DNA of 64,000 nucleotides from Cantharellus purpuraceus (lineage: Eukaryota; Basidiomycota; Agaricomycetes; Cantharellales; Hydnaceae). The stretch spans positions 496,001 to 560,000 of the forward strand of contig JALBUN010000009.1 in NCBI GenBank assembly GCA_025174535.1, in the 5' to 3' direction. The notes beneath the pieces are model-generated. The model did not search any database and had not been told where the DNA came from. It worked only from the letters and a program-made list of their open reading frames with translations. Each line of letters opens with the position of its first letter. Position 1 is the first letter of the stretch. Made by a program: the position numbers and the translations under genes. Below are positions 11,932 through 22,081 of the stretch, one piece after another.

Positions 11932-13293
11932 ATGGGCCCCACCAATAACAACAACAGAGCAAAAGGTTTTGTGGTTCCCAAGCTTGCCTGGGATGGGTCA
12001 AACTGGGTCACATGGAAAACCCAGATGCTAGCTACACTCAGGTCAAATAAAGGGGTGATGCGACACCTGAATGGCATGGTTAGAGTGCCAGACCCACTCC
12101 CAGCATATGATGATGACACCGTCATCACTGAATCAGATGAGGAAGCCTATGAAAAGGCTGAGAGACATTGGGACAACTATTATCAGTGCGAAGCACTGAT
12201 AAAGGCGCAGATTTATACAACAATTCCAGATGCACTCTTGATAGAGGTCAGGAAGTTGGCAACTGCGAAGGATCTCTGGAGTGCAGTATGCACCAAACAT
12301 GAGAACATGTCACTCACAGTCAAAGTGGACATATGCCGCTGCATGTACAAAATGAAGTGTGAAGATGACTCCAATGTACACACACACCTGGAAACATTAA
12401 TGTGTATGCAGGAACAGCTTGCGGGAATGGAAGCAGATCTTACGGATGATGAACTCATCACTCTAATCCTCAGATCACTCCCAAAATCATATCAGCACAA
12501 TATCACTATCAGCAAGACATGCTCAGATCAAAATGAAGCCCGAGGCCATTGTCAGAAGCTTGAGGAATTTGATAGGCTGAAAATAGAAGAGTGCCAACTG
12601 AAGGCTTCAGAGAGTGCTCTCGCTGCAGCCAAAGGTCGTGGGAAAGGTCATGGAAAAGGTCGTGGAAAAGGAGGCAACTCACAGTCCAAGAAGGCAGACA
12701 TAGAGTGCTGGAAATGCGGTAAGACGGGTCACATGAAAGCGGATTGCAAAGAAAAGGGGAAGAAAAAGCAGGATGATGACAAAAAGAAGGACTCAGCTAA
12801 TGTCGCTACTGAGGCTGACAAGTGGGCATTCACAACAATACTCACTGGTCACACAACACCCCAGGAAGCCAGTCTACAAACAGGCTCTGAAATTGATGTA
12901 TATGACTCCGGAGCAACATCTCACATGTCCCCTGATCGACACTGCTTCACCAAATTCAAGGAAATCCCACCTTACCCTATAGCTGCTGCTGACAAGACAA
13001 CATTCAATGCTACCGGTGTTGGAGACATGAGAATAGCAATCCCAAACGACAAGCATACTAACTACATAATGGTCAAGGACATACTATACTGTAAAGACCT
13101 GGCTTTCACACTGATATCACTCACCAAGTGTGACAGGGCTGGTTTCACAGTCCTACTCCACAACAAACATTGCATGATCCGCGATCAGAAGGGCACCACT
13201 GTAACAGGATCCCACTCATCAGAGGTCTATACAGAGTTGATCACAACAGACTCACTGAATCTGCAAACTCAGTGCATAAGGCCCTATCCATAG
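11932..13293 (+). CDS. copia Gag-protease segment (453 aa)
   Basis: The ATG at 11932 overlaps the primer-binding site region. Residues ~15-230 form a UBN2/copia capsid domain (LAWDGSNWVTWKTQMLATLR). A basic GKGRGKG stretch is followed by a zinc knuckle CWKCGKTGHMKADC (about 12707-12750) and the protease motif DVYDSGATSHMSPD (about 12895-12935). The frame ends at 13293, in the GAG-pre-integrase region, and coding resumes in another frame. This would give Gag and protease of a copia particle; the break makes the polyprotein incomplete. Confidence 0.88.
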   Translation: MGPTNNNNRAKGFVVPKLAWDGSNWVTWKTQMLATLRSNKGVMRHLNGMVRVPDPLPAYDDDTVITESDEEAYEKAERHWDNYYQCEALIKAQIYTTIPDALLIEVRKLATAKDLWSAVCTKHENMSLTVKVDICRCMYKMKCEDDSNVHTHLETLMCMQEQLAGMEADLTDDELITLILRSLPKSYQHNITISKTCSDQNEARGHCQKLEEFDRLKIEECQLKASESALAAAKGRGKGHGKGRGKGGNSQSKKADIECWKCGKTGHMKADCKEKGKKKQDDDKKKDSANVATEADKWAFTTILTGHTTPQEASLQTGSEIDVYDSGATSHMSPDRHCFTKFKEIPPYPIAAADKTTFNATGVGDMRIAIPNDKHTNYIMVKDILYCKDLAFTLISLTKCDRAGFTVLLHNKHCMIRDQKGTTVTGSHSSEVYTELITTDSLNLQTQCIRPYP

Positions 13294-14515
13294 ACGCCTT
13301 ACACCGCTGGCTGGGTCCATCTCACCACGCTACATAAAGGAGCTGGTAGTGAAAGGTATCATTACCGGTATAGAGGTAGACAAGCAGAGCATACCCACCT
13401 TTTGCACCTCATGTGTGAAGGGAAAGGCAACCCGGAAGGCTGTCCCAAAGGTGCGGTCAGGACCACAATCCACCAAGTTTGGTGAGAAGACACACATGGA
13501 TGTCTGGGGACCTACCACCCCTAGAAGTTATGATGGACATGAGTATTTTATCATGTTCACAGATGACCACACACGCTAGAGCTGCGTGGATGCAATGAAA
13601 AAGAAAAGTGATACTCTTACCTGCTACCGGCACTACAAAGTGTGGGCAGAGACGCAGCACAATGCTAAGCTGTGCCGGCTTCAAAGTGATCAAGAGGGAG
13701 AATATCTATCTGAGGAATTCAATCAGCATCTGAAGCAAAAAGGCACAATCTGAAGCCTTACCGTGCATGACACACCTGAGCAAAATGGTGTAGCAGAGAG
13801 GCTGAACTGCATGCTAATAGAACATGCTTGTGCGATGCACTATGCAGTGGACCTCCCCAAGTTTCTCTGGATGGAATCCATTCAGCATGCAGTCTGGCTC
13901 AAGAATCTAACAACAACTTACCAGCTAAATGGCAAAACACTGTTCGAGATGATGTTCAACATGAAGCCCAATCTCACTGACTTACTGGAATGGGGCGCGA
14001 AGGTCTGGGTGCTGAAAGAGGACCATGGGAAGCTAGACATGAAGGCAGATGAGGGATGGTGGGTTGGATATAGCAGAGACAGTAAAGCTCACCAAGTTTA
14101 CTGGCCTGGAAAGCAATGTGTGATGAACAAGTGCAATACCTTGTTTGACGACATGGTAGCCATACCCCCAGGTAATGTGTCAGCCAAAAACAACTGCAGG
14201 ACCCCCAGGCATGACCAAGCCAATGCTCCTGACCCAAAGGAGGAAGAGGATAACTCACCTGAGGCCCAGGATCGCGAGGAGCAAAAACAACCCACCCTGC
14301 AGCCTCCCCAAACACCACATGTCAACCTGCTTGCAGGTTTTGAACCACCCAACCCTGCAAGTGAACCCCAGCTAAGAAAACCATCAGCATATGTGCATGA
14401 CATTGTGCGAGGGCAGGGAATGAGCACCGGCCACAATAACACACCTATATACCCAAGGGGCATGCAAATTCCCCCCAATACCCAGATCCCCTCGCCAGCA
14501 CCACTGCATCGGTAA
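13270..14515 (+). pseudogene. copia integrase segment with stops
   Basis: Continues copia pol: LHRWLG and CTSCVKGKATRKAVPKV (integrase zinc region), HMDVWGPTTPRSYDGHEYF, a stop near 13580, then LQSDQEGEYLSEEFNQHL and DTPEQNGVAERLNCMLIEHA, which carry the second Asp and the Glu of the DDE core. A Pro/Glu-rich linker occupies about 14180-14515. In-frame stops near 13580 and 13754 make it non-functional. Confidence 0.85.
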
Positions 14516-14523
14516 CTCACCAG

Positions 14524-15261
14524 GCACTTGCTCTTCTCACCCTCGCTGACCCAGAGGATGGAGATGTTGAGCTTGAAGGGGAGTCGCCATCGCAGTTGGA
14601 GTTTGCAATGGTAGGCGCCAGAACTGCAGGAGCCAACCCTGAAACAGTCGCAGAGGCTAGAAAACTCGATGATTGGCCCACCTGGGACGTGTCAATCTGA
14701 AAGGAGCTTGACCAGCATGAGAAAATGGGCACCTGGATCCTAGTGGAACCACCCCCAGATGCCAACATCATTGGTAGATACCTCATACTGCACTACAAGC
14801 GCAATGCAACCGGCGGGATAGCAAGCCGTCAGTCTCATTTCATGGTGCAGGGATTCTCACAGGCAGAAGGGATTGATTATAATGAGACCTTCGCACCAAC
14901 AGCGAAGCTATCAGCAATCCAGATTATTGCTGCACTTGCAGTCAGGAACAACTGGGAGCTTGAACAAATGGATGTAGATGGTGTTTACCTCAATGCACCC
15001 CTCAAGGAAACTATATATATGCAACAAGCCAAGGGCTACAAGAAACCTGGCAAAGAGAACTATGTGTGTCTGCTGAAGCATGCTATCTATGGTCTGAGAC
15101 AAGCTGGACGTGAATGGTACAAGCTTCTCTGTCAGATCATGAGTAGACTCAACTTCAAGCAATGCCACGTCAAACATGCAGTATTCTATAAACATGAAGG
15201 AGCTGACTCACTATTCATTGCTGCCAATGTAGATGACATGACTATAGCTGGAAATTTGTGA
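14524..15261 (+). pseudogene. copia reverse transcriptase segment
   Basis: The RVT_2 domain begins at DDWPTWDVSI*KELDQHEKMG and continues MVQGFSQAEGIDYNETFAPTA, LEQMDVDGVYLNAPLKE, HAIYGLRQAGREWYKLL and the active site NVDDMTIAGN (about 15226-15255). A stop at 14698 fits CGA to TGA. The reading frame is closed just before the MITE insertion at 15289. Confidence 0.87.
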
Positions 15262-15291
15262 GATGCAATCCACAGGTTCAGCAGGGACTAA

Positions 15292-15857
15292 GACGCTTAT
15301 TCAGAAATACAACAAATACGTATATACAACCTATTTTCCTCAAATTTTATACAATACACTTCAATTCAAACTTATTTTCATATTTCAACATGATTCTCAA
15401 ATTTTACACAATATACTAGATTAAAACATATTTTGATATTTTGGCATAATTCTCAAAAATAATTCTTTTTTTCCTGATTTAGTGGTGGCAACTCTCTTGA
15501 AGGAACATCCAAATATCATTGATTCTTTCTTATACAATACTTGTAACATAATTTGAACTATCTTTAATCCCCACCTGGTATTTGTATATCTAAATACCCT
15601 ATATAATACCAATTATATTCATATATACATTCCTATTATGTACATGTAAATGATTATGTTCATCTCAACCAAATGTCTTATCTTTAAAAGTTTATTAAAA
15701 TATAGAATATATGTTTATATTTATGAAAATTTCACACATCCGAAATCTTTTAAGATATCCAAATTGTAACTCCCTGGCTTTATGTATCATTGAAATCCTG
15801 ATGTATATCTCCTATACATCAGAATATTGTATACTGACATGATTCCGAACAAGCGTC
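15292..15857 (+). mobile_element. MITE-like / terminal-repeat element, solo copy 2
   Basis: 566 bp, GACGCTTATTCAGAAATAC to CCGAACAAGCGTC, with TSD TAA (15289-15291 and 15858-15860). It is inserted between the RT and the RNase H of the copia element, so it is younger than that element. Confidence 0.92.
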
Positions 15858-15860
15858 TAA

Positions 15861-16793
15861 GCTGTGAGGTCAAGATCAAGGACCTCAGTGATCTACACTG
15901 GATGCTAGGCATCGAGGTGAAGAGAGACAGAAAGGCACACACAATATCCTTCTCACAGCATGCTTACATCTCAAAGATCTTGGAGCAATTTGGTTTGCAG
16001 GATGCAAACCCACTGTCCACTCCACTAGACCCACACCACAAGCTTAGCCTTGCACAGTGCCCCGACAACCCTCACCAGTATGAAGCCATGAGAAACATAC
16101 CCTACCATGAAGCCATTGGATCTCTCATGTACACAGTGCTTGGCACAAGACCCAACATCATGTTCACAGTCACCTTCCTCTCACAGTTCATGCAGAATCT
16201 AGGATGTGCTCACTGGGAGGAAGTGAAGCATGTTTTCCACTACCTGAAGGGTACTGCAGACTGGAAGCTCATAATAGGAGCTGGAGGTCACTGGAACTGG
16301 GCTGTCAATGGAAAGCAGGATCGGATTGGCCTCAAAGGTTTCTCAGATGCAGACGGTGCCTCACAGTACCACCGCTACTCGATCTCAGGCTACATATTCA
16401 CTATTGATGGAGGGGCCATCTCATGGAGCTCAAAGAAACAATCCATCATTGCACTATCTATGACAGAGGCTGAGTACATAGCCGCCACACACACAGTAAA
16501 GGAGGCCCTCTGGATATGCATGATTCTCACTGAAATTGCCTGACCTCTCACACAGCCAATCCCATTCTACTGCGACAATCAGTCAGCCATATCTGTCTCA
16601 AAGAACAACTGCTTCCACACACGCATGAAGCATATAGATATATGCTACCATTTCATCTGGGACATAGCCGAATGCAATCTTATTGCCATCCATTACTGCC
16701 CTAGTTCAGACATGCCAGCTGACATGCGCATGAAGGCATTGCCAGCCCCGCAGCTGATGCACCTATGTCACTCTGTTGGGCTGCGTTCAGCTT
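15861..16793 (+). pseudogene. copia connection and RNase H segment
   Basis: Resumes pol after the MITE: CEVKIKDLSDLHWMLGIEVK, then PYHEAIGSLMYTVLGTRPNI, GFSDADGASQYHRYSISGY and RNase H motifs SWSSKKQSIIALSMTEAEY. A TGA near 16541 interrupts it, after which FYCDNQSAISVSKNN and the C-terminal tail can still be read to 16793, next to the purine tract. Confidence 0.85.
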
Positions 16794-17044
16794 AAGGGGG
16801 AGTGTTGAGGCAATGGTGCTAGTAAACTAGAATGCATGTGACTCACACCAGCTATACAGACGTGACTGACTCATGTAACACCTCAGTGTTCTTACCAGAC
16901 ACTGAGGTGAGCATCTGTTCTCAATTCATTTCGCATTCACTTACAGTAGCATAGTATCTCCATAGGTACTATCCAATATTATTCCACAGTGTTCTTACCA
17001 GACACTGAGTATCTCCATAGCCACATGATTACTTTTACAAGAAG

Positions 17045-17660
17045 GCCATTGTATAATTGGTGTCAGAGTGCTATGCTTTTCCATTGGACGTGAGCAGCTA
17101 GTCAATTAAACTCAACTAGGTACTCAGTGAACCTCTGGTTGTTGTGCATTTGGAGATTCTTGAGTTCAGCCTTGGCTTCAGCCTCTGGGTCATGAGGTCT
17201 GAAGTTGGTCTTCATGTCAGACACAAACTTGGAGTAGTCATCTAGCCATGAGGCTTTGGAATCAGAGGTCAGGGTGGGTTCAAACCAATCAAGTGCAGTT
17301 CCCTTTAAATAAGATAGAGCATAAGTAACTTTAGCACCAGAGAATGCATCAGGATGGTCACAGAAATTGAGGGTGCATTGTATAAGGAAGGGCTGGAATT
17401 TGTGAGAATCAGATCTATCAAAAGTATCTGGTTCTCAGACCTTGGTCTGAGTAGACAGGACCTCTTTGGAGATGATATAGAGTTAGCCAACATACTGAGG
17501 GCTTCTGCAAGGTTAGGGACAGGGATGGATGAGGGATTGGTGGGAGGAGTGCCTTCCTGAAGTTTGGCTTTATGCTCCTGATCAGAGGCTGGTGCTTCTA
17601 TAGGGACTTGATGGTGGTGGGTTGTACTCCTGCTCAGATAGAGGTTTGGGTGCTTTAGGG
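17045..17660 (-). pseudogene. Ty3/gypsy gag fragment
   Basis: Translated on the minus strand across frame changes it gives PIPVPNLAEALSMLANSISS, then a capsid-like stretch with FQPFLIQCTLNF, ALSYLKGTALDWFEPTL and YSKFVSDMKTNF. It aligns by eye with the gag at 48322-48960 (LSYLKGTTLDYFEP). Truncated at both ends. Confidence 0.75.
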
Positions 17661-17694
17661 GGCATGACAATCAAGGGTAGTAGTTTATATATAT

Positions 17695-18291
17695 TGTTAA
17701 GTGGCTGGAAATGGAGTTCAAGGAGGTAACTGGAGTTTGGATACTAGAGATATATGGGACTTTACTGTTCCAGTTCAACTGGAGACAGAGATGTGCAATA
17801 ACTATTGAGTCAGATTAAGTGGACTTGGCTTCAACTTGTGTTGCACCCCTCAGATCATTGGTCCAATATTTGAGAGTTCAGAGGTATGGAGTTGGATCAA
17901 GGATCCGGAGTTTGACTTGTCAAGAAAGTACTTGTCAAGAAGCTAGCAACCAAGAGGATGATGGGGTCAAACTTAGTTGATATACAAACTACTGTAACAT
18001 ACAGAAAATAGCCCATATAAGTATACAAAGAATTGAATGAGAAACTGAAATGGGAGGACAATAGGGCAGATATGGGATATAATATGGAAAGGAGTTTGGA
18101 GTTTGGTCTCAAGTCCAACCTATAACTCATCAATATGAAAAATGGAGGTTATTGTAACCCATAACCAGGAAACTACTTATCAAGAGGACAATAGATAGAG
18201 TTTGGTTGTTGGAGATGGAGTTGGTGGACATGGAGTAGGAGGAGGTGGAGATGGAGCCTGGAGATTGGACTCAGTGTTACAGGATGTGACA
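17695..18291 (-). repeat. gypsy LTR family C copy (reverse orientation)
   Basis: On the plus strand TGTTAAGTGGC...GGATGTGACA, colinear with 8693-9301. No matching target duplication is visible (TATAT left, TAAGA right), so it may be part of a truncated element. Confidence 0.7.
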
Positions 18292-18772
18292 TAAGAAAAA
18301 GGTGTAAAAGATTCAGAGATTCTGGTCATGGGATGGGGATAGATAGGATCATTTTCAAATTTATTTTGTGAGCCCTCTCTTCATTCTATGGGAGTGGCTT
18401 CTACTCAATATGAGAGATGCTATGACAATTGACATTTGTTATAAATCCCAAGTCAAACAGATAAAATATCCTTTTCTCTGTAAAATGTTTCTTCCTTATG
18501 ACATCATGTATTGCAATTCTTTGTATCATTTATTTTCTCATATGTTTTGTTCTTACTAACAATCTGTTTTTCATGTGATTGTTAAATTGTATATTATGGC
18601 TATAGCTAGGTATCAAAATGGTATTGTATGCCATTAGCAGAGGCTACCTTCTGGATTAGTCTGAAGAAGATTGGCCCAACCATAGGTATACCAGTGCACT
18701 GGTACTCAAACCAAAGCCAGGGCTCCACAAGGACAGGTTATCTGCATCAAGGGATAACTGAGTGAACTTATC

Positions 18773-19616
18773 TGTAAGTTGGTGTCTTAGTTTACACTGT
18801 TACACAGAACTCAACCAAGTGTATTGGTTGTGCGATGTGTTGTACAGTGTGGTAGTTTACTAAGTTCTGTCTACTATATGTGGACCCACACGTGTACTTG
18901 GGTCCACTGGCTTACATAATAACTATACATATGCACCCTATGGGCCCATATATCTATCAAGAAGGCAGCATTCCTTAATGGAATGCTGCATACATTAATT
19001 ATAACTATATAATTATATACTATGACACTTGTTCAGAAATACAACAAATATGTATATACAACCTATTTTCCTCAAATTTTACACAATACACTTCAATTCA
19101 AACTTATTTTCATATTTCAACATGATTCTCAAATTTTACACAATATACTAGATTAAAACATATTTTGATATTTTAGCATAATTCTCAAAAATAATTCTTT
19201 TTTCCCCATTGTGGTGGCAACTCTCTTGAGGGAACATCCAAATATCATTGATTCTTTCTTATATAATACTTGTAACATAATTTGAACTATCTTTAATCCC
19301 CACCTGGTATTTGTATATCTAAATACCCTATATAATACCAATTATATTAATACATACATTCCTATTATATCCATGTAAATGATTATGTTCATCTCAACCA
19401 AATATCTTATCTTTTAAAGTTTATTAAAATATAGAATATATGTTTATATTCATGAAAATTTCACACATCCAAAATCTTTTAAGATATTCAAATTGTAACT
19501 CCCTGGCTTTATATATCATTGAGATTCTGATGTATATCTCATATACATCAGAATATTGTATACTGACATGATTCTAAACAAGCGTCTATAGTAAGTAAGT
19601 ACCTTGGGTACTTACA
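18773..19616 (-). repeat. solo LTR family B with TSD TTATC, containing a nested MITE
   Basis: On the plus strand TGTAAGTTGG...GTACTTACA, flanked by TTATC at 18768-18772 and 19617-19621. After subtracting the MITE at 19024-19586 the LTR is about 280 bp, close to the 245-bp copy at 11421-11665. The flanking sequence (18292-18772 and 19622-20000) reads through as a minus-strand retroelement coding remnant. Confidence 0.85.
19024..19586 (+). mobile_element. MITE-like / terminal-repeat element, solo copy 3
   Basis: 563 bp, starting GACACTTGTTCAG (one base off the consensus GACGCTT) and ending AAGCGTC, with TSD TAT (19021-19023 and 19587-19589). The uninterrupted LTR sequence near 8620-8630 shows the empty site. 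Confidence 0.9.
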
Positions 19617-20010
19617 TTATCAGATATGTCAGATGAGCTTATTATACTTCTGGAGTTGTTATCCCTGGTCTCCTCCTTCTGCTTGCCTTTCCCCTTGTAG
19701 TCCACATCTGGTGTTTTCATCACCACCACCACTGCTGCCACTGCTTCCAGGTTTCCCAGGTGGGATGTGCCTGGTCCCTCTGATCTTCTGATTACCAGCA
19801 GATGCAGCAAACTCAACAATTTCTCCAGCTTATATGACTGCACCATAGGAGGTACAGTGTTAGTGCCCAGAGATATACCCAACACGTCATTACCCAGAAC
19901 TCCTGGAACAGAAGGGTTGATTATATTCATCCCTTCCAAGTTGCAAATAAAACAACTTGTGCTATCTTCTGTTGTTCCTAGAATAACTCCTAAATGACCT
20001 TAATGACCTC
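19617..20010 (-). pseudogene. retroelement coding remnant, minus strand
   Basis: A 117-aa open segment (19939-19586) includes Lys/Glu-rich DYKGKGKQKEETRDNNSRS. Its 3' continuation lies across the solo LTR in 18292-18772. It looks like a gag or linker region, but I recognise no domain. Confidence 0.35.
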
Positions 20011-20950
20011 CAATATTTTTGCATATCCCATTGGGATATTGCAACATCTATTGCTATCTCAAATTACAAAGGATTTGGACCATGAGATCCATTTCTACTG
20101 CACATACACTTGCATAAAGTGTCATTGTCCTCCATTGCTGCTTAGATATTCCATAGCAGGCACAATCCTTAACTGATTTCCTTGATATTCAGTCATAGTA
20201 TTCTACTCAAAACATCAGTTGACTGCACATACATCCCCTGCCACAGCCTAGTTCCATCTCTATTCAAAATCTACCTTGTCACACACCTCCTACACACACA
20301 TACATTTAACCTCCTTACTCTCACCTATCTCCCTCTACTTTTCTTAACAATTTACACTGTTATGGGGAATCAACTCCAATGGGCTTCACAAACACTTGAC
20401 ACAGAGTGCACCACATGGCACCCCATCCTTGCTCTCAATGTCATCTGTGGATTGCATAGCTTGTTTCACTCTATGGTTCACTCTCCATCATCCAGCTCAG
20501 CTCCACCCTCCATCTTGATGATAAGGGGCCAAAGGCATTTGCAAAGCAATAGCAGCTGATCATGGGTGATGGCAATACCCATCAGTTTTTTCAAGGTTAT
20601 ACAGAAGGCCCAAAGGATAGACTGCCAGGGCCCTACCTCTTGCCTGTTGTTTTATGAGCACTGGGGAACATCCTGCCAATTTGATTGATTACTAATGAGA
20701 ACATGAGGCCATAGGTTTCATATTGCAACTGAAGGTCATGTGATTTTGGGTCATGGCATGCCAGTCCTCTGGGACAAGCACCTGCTGTGGATTGCACATC
20801 TTGTTGCCTGCCCACCACACCTTTTTTGCTTCTTGTTGCCTCAGGACCAGTTTTACTTTAAGGAGGGTTTTTCTTATGTGTTGATGAGCAAAATTGTGTT
20901 TGGTATGTGTTATCTATTTTGTTTATGGTCACTCAGCATTGTTTTTACTG
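20011..20950 (+). other. unassigned repeat-like sequence
   Basis: Moderately AT-rich sequence with a CT-rich stretch about 20215-20345 resembling a retroelement leader, followed by ATGGGGAATCAACTCC at 20360 and a short open frame. No domain recognised and no RNA gene seen. Confidence 0.3.
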
Positions 20951-20957
20951 GTTATGA

Positions 20958-21060
20958 TGTTTTTTTACAATCAGTGGGCAATATGCCCTATAACATGAGT
21001 GAGGATACCCTCATTGACATTTTCAAAAATGTTGGTCAGGTGGTGGGGTTTAAGTTCAAT
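20958..21060 (+). pseudogene. captured RRM fragment resembling cleavage stimulation factor CSTF-64 / Rna15
   Basis: The plus strand reads VGNMPYNMSEDTLIDIFK followed by NVGQVVGFK, the RNP2-containing first half of an RRM. The pattern (VGN-PY, E--LI--F---G-VV-F) is that of CSTF2/Rna15 3'-end processing factors. The stretch TTTTTTACAATCAG just before TGGGCAAT looks like a retained 3' splice site. The match stops after about 30 codons and the neighbourhood is repetitive, so this is a gene fragment and not a gene. The family call is from recall of the motif. Confidence 0.5.
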
Positions 21061-21061
21061 T

Positions 21062-21246
21062 CTGGGCAAAGTTCTGCATGGAAAATCCCCCCAAAAAAAA
21101 TAGGGAAAGATAGAGAATATTTGAATAAGTCCACTCCAGGTAAAATCACTGTGTATATGCAGATATTCAGGAATGAAAAAGTGAAATAAAGCACATTGGT
21201 GCTGTATAAATAGAAATTGATAGAGAAAAGGTGGTTCCTATACAGC
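21062..21246. repeat. dispersed repeat, second copy at 25985-26165
   Basis: About 180 bp (GTTCTGCATGGAA ... AAAAGGTGGTTCC) is shared with 25985-26165 at high identity. In the first copy it follows the RRM fragment; in the second it precedes a long LTR. Nature unknown. Confidence 0.6.
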
Positions 21247-21890
21247 TGTGGCTTGTCAACTGATAGAGCTGTCTGAGCATGTGAAGGAAGTGACTGCAGC
21301 ACTCCAGGGCAATGAGGCTCATTTTGGTGAGCTGACAGGAGGTATATGCACTTCTAAGCTAATAAGGACTATTATTTAGTTCAAAGGTATTTCAAATGTC
21401 CTATTGAATGTACTTATATTTCACATTTTTATGTATTTGAGCCCACAAGTATACACAATGGGTTGGTTGCTGATTGATATGACATGTCACCTCAAAGAGC
21501 ACTTGTGTGTGAGTGAACAATGTGCATATTACACAAGCAGTGAAGAACTTCAGCCAAAAGGAGCCACAGAAGGTTCTGACACATTCCTGGACCTTTCACA
21601 AAGTTCTCTACAAGGTTTTCTGGCCTTCTCTTTCCTTCCAGAAGCTTCCCTAAGTGTCAGAAATGTTCCCTAATTAGTTATATAAGCTAGATACCCAGGT
21701 ACATAAAAAGGGCTGCAATAGCAGTGCAATAAATAAATTCTTTTTATCACACACATACAGCAGTGTTTACTCAAGCATGCATTGAGTAATCATCACATAA
21801 GCAGCATGCTTCTCTTAAGTTATACTAGCAGAGTACCCCTTCCTTTGAAAGGACCCAAGTAGGTGGACATCACATCTTATATGCATGCAT
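21247..21890. other. unassigned LTR-like sequence
   Basis: Contains CATAAAAAGGGC (about 21700) and AATAAATAAA (about 21730), an LTR-like promoter and poly(A) signal pair, after a short open stretch at 21404-21673. Boundaries and family not resolved. Confidence 0.3.
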
Positions 21891-21892
21891 TA

Positions 21893-22017
21893 GAAATGCT
21901 TTTATGCATGGTATAGAAAATGCTTTTACATGTGGGTTAGAAAATGCTTTTATGTGCAGGTTAGGAAATGCTTTTATGTGTGGGTTAGGAAATGCTTTTA
22001 CATGTGGATTAGAAATG
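21893..22017. repeat. short tandem repeat, ~27-bp period, about 4-5 copies
   Basis: Imperfect repeats of the form GAAATGCTTTTAYRTGYRGGTTA, visible as consecutive GAAAATGCTTTTA blocks spaced 26-28 bp apart. Confidence 0.75.
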
Positions 22018-22081
22018 CACATATGCACACATCATATATGGATGGGTTCAAGTGGTCACTGCATCTGGTGTGTTTGAGTGG

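Larger units (their letters stand above)
11691..17039 (+). mobile_element. complete Ty1/copia retrotransposon with TSD AGAAG
   Basis: The two 237-bp LTRs are at 11691-11927 and 16803-17039, flanked by AGAAG at 11686-11690 and 17040-17044. The LTRs differ at roughly ten positions by eye, many of them CpG transitions, so the insertion is not recent. The primer site GGTTATGGGCCCC follows the 5' LTR and a purine tract AAGGGGGAG precedes the 3' LTR. Internal domain order is Gag, protease, integrase, RT, RNase H. A MITE-like element sits inside at 15292-15857. Confidence 0.93.

Noticed and set aside
15421..15612. 62-63-aa frames (MVLYRVFRYTNTRW...) in every MITE-like copy
   Set aside because: They lie in AT-rich MITE sequence, vary by frameshift between copies (8224 versus 19153) and have no upstream structure; shadows of a non-coding repeat.
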